Assembly: GCA_947600065.1 (NCBI GenBank)
Contig: CANQFZ010000002.1
Span: 62,001-126,000 of the forward strand
Length of the DNA stretch: 64,000 bases
Source: an uncultured Clostridia bacterium
GTDB lineage: Bacteria; Bacillota; Clostridia; Oscillospirales; Ruminococcaceae
Reading direction: 5' to 3'
Shown: one piece after another, positions 58,719 to 64,000 of the stretch
How positions within the stretch are numbered: the stretch's first letter is position 1
Layout of the letters: every line of letters begins with the position of its first letter
Translations under genes and position numbers: made by a program
Notes under the pieces: model-generated
Seen by the model: only the letters and a program-made list of their open reading frames with translations
Told to the model about the DNA's origin: nothing
Database searches by the model: none

Positions 58719-59723
58719 ATGCTCAGAAAATTATGCGAATTAAACGGAGCTTCGGGCGATGAAAGCAGAGTGCGCGAATTTATAAAGGATAACATAATCG
58801 CAGATGAAGTCTATACCGACAATGTCGGAAATCTTATTGTGTTCAAGAAAGGCAGGAAAACTCCCAAAAACAAGATAATGTTCGCCGCTCATATGGACGA
58901 AGTGGGACTTATGATAACTTATGCCGAAGAAGATGGCTTTTTGCGTTTTGGAGCCGTGGGAGGTATAGACACTTCTGTTATAATCGGCAGAGGGTTCAGG
59001 CTTGAAAGCGGAGCCTATGCCGTTTGTTCGACAAAAGCTATCCACCAACAAAACAAAGATGAGCGAAAAAGTATGCCCGAAATAAGCGAGCTTTATCTTG
59101 ACATCGGAGCTAATTCCCGCGAAGAAGCCGAAAGCATTGCGCCTCTCGGGAGCTATGCATATTTTGACGCGGATTATTTTGAGTTTGGCGATGGTTATTT
59201 AAAAGGAAAGGCTATTGATGACCGAGCGGGTTGCCTTGTCCTTATGGACATTATAAACAAAACGCCCGAATATGACGCGTGGTATGCTTTTACCGTCCGC
59301 GAGGAAATAGGAACTCGCGGAGCTTCAGCGGCGGCATTTGGCATTGCTCCCGATATTGCGTTTGTAATTGAAACAACAACTGCCTGTGATATTGCGGGAG
59401 TTTCGGGAGCAAAAAAAGTTTGCGAGCTCGGAAAAGGCGCGGTCGTTTCTTATATGGACAACGGAACGCTCTATGACAGAGATATGTACTCTCTTGCAAT
59501 GAATACTGCTAATGAAAACAATATTCCCGTCCAGACAAAAACCGTTATTGCGGGCGGAAACGACAGCCGCGCAATAAGCGTAAGCCGCTCGGGAGTAAGG
59601 ACCTGTGCTATTTCCGTACCTTGCAGATATCTTCATTCGCCGTCCTGCGTTATTAAACTAAGCGATCTTGACGCTGTCGAAAGGCTTTCGGAAAAAATGC
59701 TGTCTGCGGCGGCTGAAATATGA
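58719..59723 (+). CDS. M42 family metallopeptidase (second copy)
   Basis: FAAHMDEVGLMITY, KAIDDRAGCLVLMD, FTVREEIGTRGA, GGNDSRAISVS. Confidence 0.92.
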   Translation: MLRKLCELNGASGDESRVREFIKDNIIADEVYTDNVGNLIVFKKGRKTPKNKIMFAAHMDEVGLMITYAEEDGFLRFGAVGGIDTSVIIGRGFRLESGAYAVCSTKAIHQQNKDERKSMPEISELYLDIGANSREEAESIAPLGSYAYFDADYFEFGDGYLKGKAIDDRAGCLVLMDIINKTPEYDAWYAFTVREEIGTRGASAAAFGIAPDIAFVIETTTACDIAGVSGAKKVCELGKGAVVSYMDNGTLYDRDMYSLAMNTANENNIPVQTKTVIAGGNDSRAISVSRSGVRTCAISVPCRYLHSPSCVIKLSDLDAVERLSEKMLSAAAEI

Positions 59724-60442
59724 TAAAACGCGTATATTCCGAGGACGAACTTTTAATGCTCCCGAAAAGCGGAATAGAGGCTCAGAAAATAAGGGCGATG
59801 TTAATTGCATACGGAACGAATTATGATTTTTGCAGCTTCTATAAATCGGACGAGTTTATTTTAGCGCGCTTTTACGACGAAGTTGTTATATGCAAATACG
59901 TCGCGTCGGATAATATCAAATTAGACGAATTGAGCGAAATAAGTGAATTTCTGACATTCAGCGGTTTTTCAAAGATATTCTGTTCTGATGACGTTGGAGA
60001 AATTCTTAAATATGAACTTTCTCTCAATTGCAAAAAGCTGAATGTAATGAAGTTCTGCGGAGAAGCTCCCGAAGTACGCGGTAATTATACGGAGCTTTCT
60101 TTAACGGAAGCGTATGATATTCTTAAAACTTCATTTGATATAAATTTTGAACCTTGGTATCTCGATATGTCGCACAGAATAAGGCACGGAATTTCAAAAC
60201 TTTACGGCAACGACAGCTCTGTTCTTGCTGTTCAGCACAATCTTTGCAGAGAGGCTCTTTTGTCGCAGATTGCGACAATTCCCGAAAAGCGCGGACAAGG
60301 AAATGCCTCGGAGCTTATCTTGTCCGTCTGCAAAACGCTTTATAAAAGCAAAATCTTTTTGCTTTGCGAGGACAAGAATTTGTCGTTCTATAAAAAGCTG
60401 GGGTTTATTCAAGAGGGGCTAAAGTGCGAGCTTTCTGAATAA
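59720..60442 (+). CDS. GNAT-like N-acetyltransferase
   Basis: QIATIPEKRGQGNASELILSVC, FYKKLGFIQEG. Confidence 0.75.
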   Translation: MIKRVYSEDELLMLPKSGIEAQKIRAMLIAYGTNYDFCSFYKSDEFILARFYDEVVICKYVASDNIKLDELSEISEFLTFSGFSKIFCSDDVGEILKYELSLNCKKLNVMKFCGEAPEVRGNYTELSLTEAYDILKTSFDINFEPWYLDMSHRIRHGISKLYGNDSSVLAVQHNLCREALLSQIATIPEKRGQGNASELILSVCKTLYKSKIFLLCEDKNLSFYKKLGFIQEGLKCELSE

Positions 60443-60466
60443 AATCTGAAATATTGTTCATATATA

Positions 60467-60495
60467 TTGACTAATTTGTAAAATTGTGATAAAAT
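60467..60495 (+). promoter_or_regulatory. Promoter TTGACT-17-TAAAAT upstream of tmk-like gene
   Basis: Hexamers with 17-bp spacer. Confidence 0.65.
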
Positions 60496-60525
60496 ATAAC
60501 TATATTGATTTACGGAAGTGGTTTT

Positions 60526-61188
60526 ATGCCAAAGGGAAAACTTGTTGTAATAGATGGGCTTGACGGATGCGGAAAATCAACTCAGCTTGGACTTTTGACA
60601 GAGCATTTAAAAAAGCTCGGAAAAGATTTTCGCGCTGTAAGTTTTCCGAACTATGAAACGCTTAGTGGAAAGCTTGTTCAGCAATACCTTGACGGAACAG
60701 TTAAATGCGAGGGAAAAAACGGAGCTTATTCGGCTTCTGCTATCTATGCTATTGACAGATATGTAAGCTATGTTACAGACTGGAAAGATTTTTACCTGAA
60801 CGGCGGTTTTGTTATCACGGGTAGATATACGACTTCAAATGCAATATACCAGCTTGCAAAAATGCCCGAAGAAGAATACGATGCTTTTATAGAATGGCTT
60901 TTTGATTTTGAGTATAATAAGCTCGGTATTCCCGAACCCGACAAGGTAATCTTTCTTGATATGCCCGTTGAGGTATCACAGGAGCTTCTTAAAAAGCGTT
61001 ATAACGGTGATGAAAATAAAAAGGATATCCACGAGAGAAACGTAGGTTTTCTGGAACAGTGCCGCAAAAGCGCATTGTTCGCGGCAGATCGTTGCGGCTG
61101 GGATATAGTCGAATGTGCAAAGAACGGCAGTCCGTTTTCAGTAGATAATATTTTCAAAAAAATATGCGGACAGCTTGATATTATATAA
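60526..61188 (+). CDS. tmk: dTMP kinase-like nucleoside monophosphate kinase
   Basis: LVVIDGLDGCGKSTQLGLL P-loop, ITGRYTTSNAIYQ. Confidence 0.82.
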   Translation: MPKGKLVVIDGLDGCGKSTQLGLLTEHLKKLGKDFRAVSFPNYETLSGKLVQQYLDGTVKCEGKNGAYSASAIYAIDRYVSYVTDWKDFYLNGGFVITGRYTTSNAIYQLAKMPEEEYDAFIEWLFDFEYNKLGIPEPDKVIFLDMPVEVSQELLKKRYNGDENKKDIHERNVGFLEQCRKSALFAADRCGWDIVECAKNGSPFSVDNIFKKICGQLDII

Positions 61189-61206
61189 TCAAAGGAGAAC
61201 AATAAA

Positions 61207-61752
61207 ATGGTCTATGTATTTCTGGCAAACGGATTTGAAGAAACCGAAGCAATTGCACCTATAGATATGCTGCGCAGGGCAAAGCTTGACGTAATTACAG
61301 TAGGCGTCGGAGGCAGAGAAGTTACAAGCTCTCACAAGATCCCTATGAAAGCGGATATAGAAGATAAGGACATTGAGCTTTCGAACAAACTCGAAATGAT
61401 AGTTTTACCGGGAGGTTCGCTCGGAACTGAAAATCTGGGGACTTCAAGTGTTGTTCAGTCGGCGATTGACTATTGTGCCGATAATCATATCCCTATGGGG
61501 GCAATTTGCGCGGCGCCCTCTATCTACGGTAAAAGAGGTCTTTTAAATGGACATAAGGCAACTGCTTTTCCCGACTACAGAAAATATCTCGAAGGAGCGG
61601 AAATATCGGAGCATAACGTTGTTACTGACGGACTTTTCACAACTGCTGCAGGTGCGGGAGTGTCCGTAGAGTTCGGACTTGAACTTGTAAAAGTGCTCAA
61701 AGGAAAAGAACTCAGCAATACAATACGCAACACGATACAATGCGAGAAATAA
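61207..61752 (+). CDS. DJ-1/PfpI family protein
   Basis: VFLANGFEETEAIAPIDMLRRA, GAICAAPSIYGKRGLLNG. Confidence 0.92.
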   Translation: MVYVFLANGFEETEAIAPIDMLRRAKLDVITVGVGGREVTSSHKIPMKADIEDKDIELSNKLEMIVLPGGSLGTENLGTSSVVQSAIDYCADNHIPMGAICAAPSIYGKRGLLNGHKATAFPDYRKYLEGAEISEHNVVTDGLFTTAAGAGVSVEFGLELVKVLKGKELSNTIRNTIQCEK

Positions 61753-62270
61753 AGTCAGTCCTTAGAAAAGAGCTTATCGCCAGGAGAAAAGAAATGAACA
61801 CGGCTGAAAAAGCCGCCGCCGATGAAAGTATTTTCAAACAGCTTGTTCCGTTTGTAAATTCCGCGAGCGACGTGTTTTGTTATGCTTCGACAGAAATAGA
61901 AGTTGACACAAGGCGAGTTATAGAATACTGCCTGTCGAATAATGTTCCCGTTGCATTACCTGTCAGCGGCGAAAGCGAATTGTCGTTCTATTATATTGAC
62001 AATATAAATGAGCTGAAAAAGGGACGGTATAATATCGACGAACCGCCGAAAAGCAACCCTGCTTATGCAGGAGAAAAGACGCTTTGTATCGTTCCTGCGC
62101 TTTGCGCCGACGGAAATGGATATAGACTCGGCTATGGAAAGGGATATTATGATAGGTTTTTAATGAGCTTTAAAGGAACAAGCGTTATAATTTGCTATAA
62201 GGATTTTTTATGTGAGATACCAAAGGAATCTCACGATATGCAGACAACGTTCACTATATTCAATGAATGA
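61740..62270 (+). CDS. 5-formyltetrahydrofolate cyclo-ligase
   Basis: RKELIARRKEM, LCIVPALCADGNGYRLGYGKGYYDRFL. Confidence 0.92.
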   Translation: MREIKSVLRKELIARRKEMNTAEKAAADESIFKQLVPFVNSASDVFCYASTEIEVDTRRVIEYCLSNNVPVALPVSGESELSFYYIDNINELKKGRYNIDEPPKSNPAYAGEKTLCIVPALCADGNGYRLGYGKGYYDRFLMSFKGTSVIICYKDFLCEIPKESHDMQTTFTIFNE

Positions 62271-62291
62271 TCTGCTTGACGGAGGTCGTAA

Positions 62292-63713
62292 ATGGACGAC
62301 AATAAATTGATTTTTGATTCTGACGAAAAAGACGAAGAGAAACCCGAAAACAAACTCGAAGATCCGTTTGAAGAAAAAGTTGATGAAACGCAGGAGATCG
62401 CGAGTATTTCTGAATTTACGGGCGAGAGAAAACTTTTTTCATTATCGGAAGACGTCTTAGAAAACGAAAGTTTCGATGAGCTGGAAAAGACACGTCGTAT
62501 GGGAAGCATAAAGGATAACTCGGTGCAGAATGTTCCCGTTGAAAACACTGTAAAGCGTCGGAAAAAACGCAAGAAAAATGCAAACATAAATCACACAAGA
62601 ACAATGGGACAGGTGTTTCTCGGAGTAATGATTGCCGTAGTTTCACTTGCTGCGGGGGTTGTACTCGCGGTATTTACTATAAACGGTCTGCGTGATTTTA
62701 CGGGAATGTCAAAGACTATACGCGAGGCAGAAGTTACTATCGACAGCAGTATGTCTCCTGATAAGATAGTTGACGAGCTGTACAGCAACGGTATCATAAA
62801 TATGCCGTTTCTGATGAAAACATATATAAAATTCACCGATAACGGAGAAAAGCCTTTTCTGACGGGAAGCTATAAGCTGTATTCAAATATGTCCTACGGA
62901 AGCCTTATAACCACGCTTAAATCTCCAAAAGAATATACTGAACAAGTAAAGGTCACTATTCCCGAAGGATTGACGGCAAAAGAAGTAGGCGAGCTTCTCG
63001 AAAAGAATTATGTCTGCAAAGCATCTGATTTTGAAAAATGCTATAAGCAGAAGCTGAATAAATATGATTTTGAAGAAGGCATAGAGGACAACCCCAATCG
63101 TCTGAATATGCTTGAGGGCTATCTGTTCCCTGACACTTACTTTTTCTATGTGGTAGACGATCTAAAGAAGGGGTTAAAGGTAGATACGACATATTATGCG
63201 GAAATGGCTGCAGAAAAGATGTATGATACCTTTGAACAGAAGATAACAAAATCCATGAAGCAGAGAATGGAAGAGCTTGGTATGTCGCTCGACGAAGTTA
63301 TACGCCTTGCTTCTCTGATATGCTGGGAAGGTACTAACAAGACAAATATGGAAGGTATATCATCGGTTTTCCATAATCGTCTGAACGACCCCGAAAAGTT
63401 CCCTATGCTACAGTCTGATACGACTGACACTTATATAGAAGAAGTAATTGATCCCGCAACGACCTCGGCAAATAAGGAAAAAATGCAGGCTATAAAGGAC
63501 GCTTATGACACATATAAGTGCGAAGGGCTTCCCGCAGGAGCAATATGCAATCCCGGTCTTGATGCGATAGAGGCGGCGCTTTACCCTGCAAGCACAAGTT
63601 ATTATTACTTCCTCGCAAGTAAAGACGGAACATTTTACTGGGCAAAAACAGTAGAAGAACACGAACAAAATATCAAAGACGCCGCATTGAGAGAAGAAAA
63701 CAGCGGCAGCTGA
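62292..63713 (+). CDS. mltG: Endolytic transglycosylase MltG
   Basis: TM helix plus IPEGLTAKEVGELL, LEGYLFPDTYFF, SVFHNRLNDPEKFPMLQSDTT, LPAGAICNPGLDAIEAALYP. Confidence 0.93.
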   Translation: MDDNKLIFDSDEKDEEKPENKLEDPFEEKVDETQEIASISEFTGERKLFSLSEDVLENESFDELEKTRRMGSIKDNSVQNVPVENTVKRRKKRKKNANINHTRTMGQVFLGVMIAVVSLAAGVVLAVFTINGLRDFTGMSKTIREAEVTIDSSMSPDKIVDELYSNGIINMPFLMKTYIKFTDNGEKPFLTGSYKLYSNMSYGSLITTLKSPKEYTEQVKVTIPEGLTAKEVGELLEKNYVCKASDFEKCYKQKLNKYDFEEGIEDNPNRLNMLEGYLFPDTYFFYVVDDLKKGLKVDTTYYAEMAAEKMYDTFEQKITKSMKQRMEELGMSLDEVIRLASLICWEGTNKTNMEGISSVFHNRLNDPEKFPMLQSDTTDTYIEEVIDPATTSANKEKMQAIKDAYDTYKCEGLPAGAICNPGLDAIEAALYPASTSYYYFLASKDGTFYWAKTVEEHEQNIKDAALREENSGS

Positions 63714-63723
63714 GGTGCAGAAC

Positions 63724-64000
63724 TTGTTTAAAAAGACAGAACTTCTTTCTCCCGCAGGAGATCATGAAAGCCTGTTATATGCTCTCGATTACGGAGCGGA
63801 CGCTATCTATTTAGGCGGAAAAAGTTTCGGAATGAGAGCGGGAGCAAAAAACTTTACGGAAGAAGAACTTTGTTCAGCCGTGCAGACAGCGCATAAAAAA
63901 GGCGTAAAGGTCTACATTACCTGCAACATTGTTCCGAGCAATGATGAGATAGAACGCTTTCCCGAATTTATTTCTGCGGCAGTGAATGCGGGAGTTGACG
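63724..64000 (+). CDS. U32 family peptidase, 3' end outside window
   Basis: ELLSPAGDHESLLYALDYGADAIYLGGKSFGMRAGAKNF; TTG start after GAGGTG. Confidence 0.88.
   Translation, partial: MFKKTELLSPAGDHESLLYALDYGADAIYLGGKSFGMRAGAKNFTEEELCSAVQTAHKKGVKVYITCNIVPSNDEIERFPEFISAAVNAGVD

Noticed and set aside
1-64000. CRISPR arrays, tRNA or rRNA genes, T-boxes
   Set aside because: No regularly spaced direct repeats, cloverleaf-like sequences or T-box motif (TGGNACCGCG) were noticed; this was by eye, not by a covariance search.

Overview
This 64 kb window is chromosomal DNA from a low-GC Firmicute. Gene content and codon usage suggest a clostridial/Oscillospiraceae-like bacterium; this is inference. Most of it is housekeeping: cell-wall amidase, alr, ilvD, glgA, hom, pyrH-frr-uppS-cdsA-dxr-rseP-ispG-polC, a his operon (hisZGDBHAF-I-E with two non-his genes embedded), fba, tyrA, pepF, a two-component system, birA-bioY-bioB, an arg cluster (argG-H-C-J-B-D-F with unknown genes embedded), an XRE/ImmA-IrrE pair, tandem M42 peptidases, tmk, mltG and a partial U32 peptidase. 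The most interesting signals are: (1) a sigma-K-like gene whose ORF stops at the ARCI(E/D)N position where B. subtilis sigK is split by skin, with a large serine recombinase 2.6 kb away and no C-terminal half in the window; (2) a ~160-nt intergenic element between cdsA and dxr with three nested long perfect stems and internal hairpins, either a structured RNA or a palindromic mobile element; (3) a second structured-RNA candidate upstream of a response regulator; (4) a run of three strong hairpins downstream of ilvD; (5) a two-gene orphan cassette bracketed by near-identical terminators. No tRNA, rRNA or CRISPR was seen. All product calls are by eye from motifs; no database search was run.
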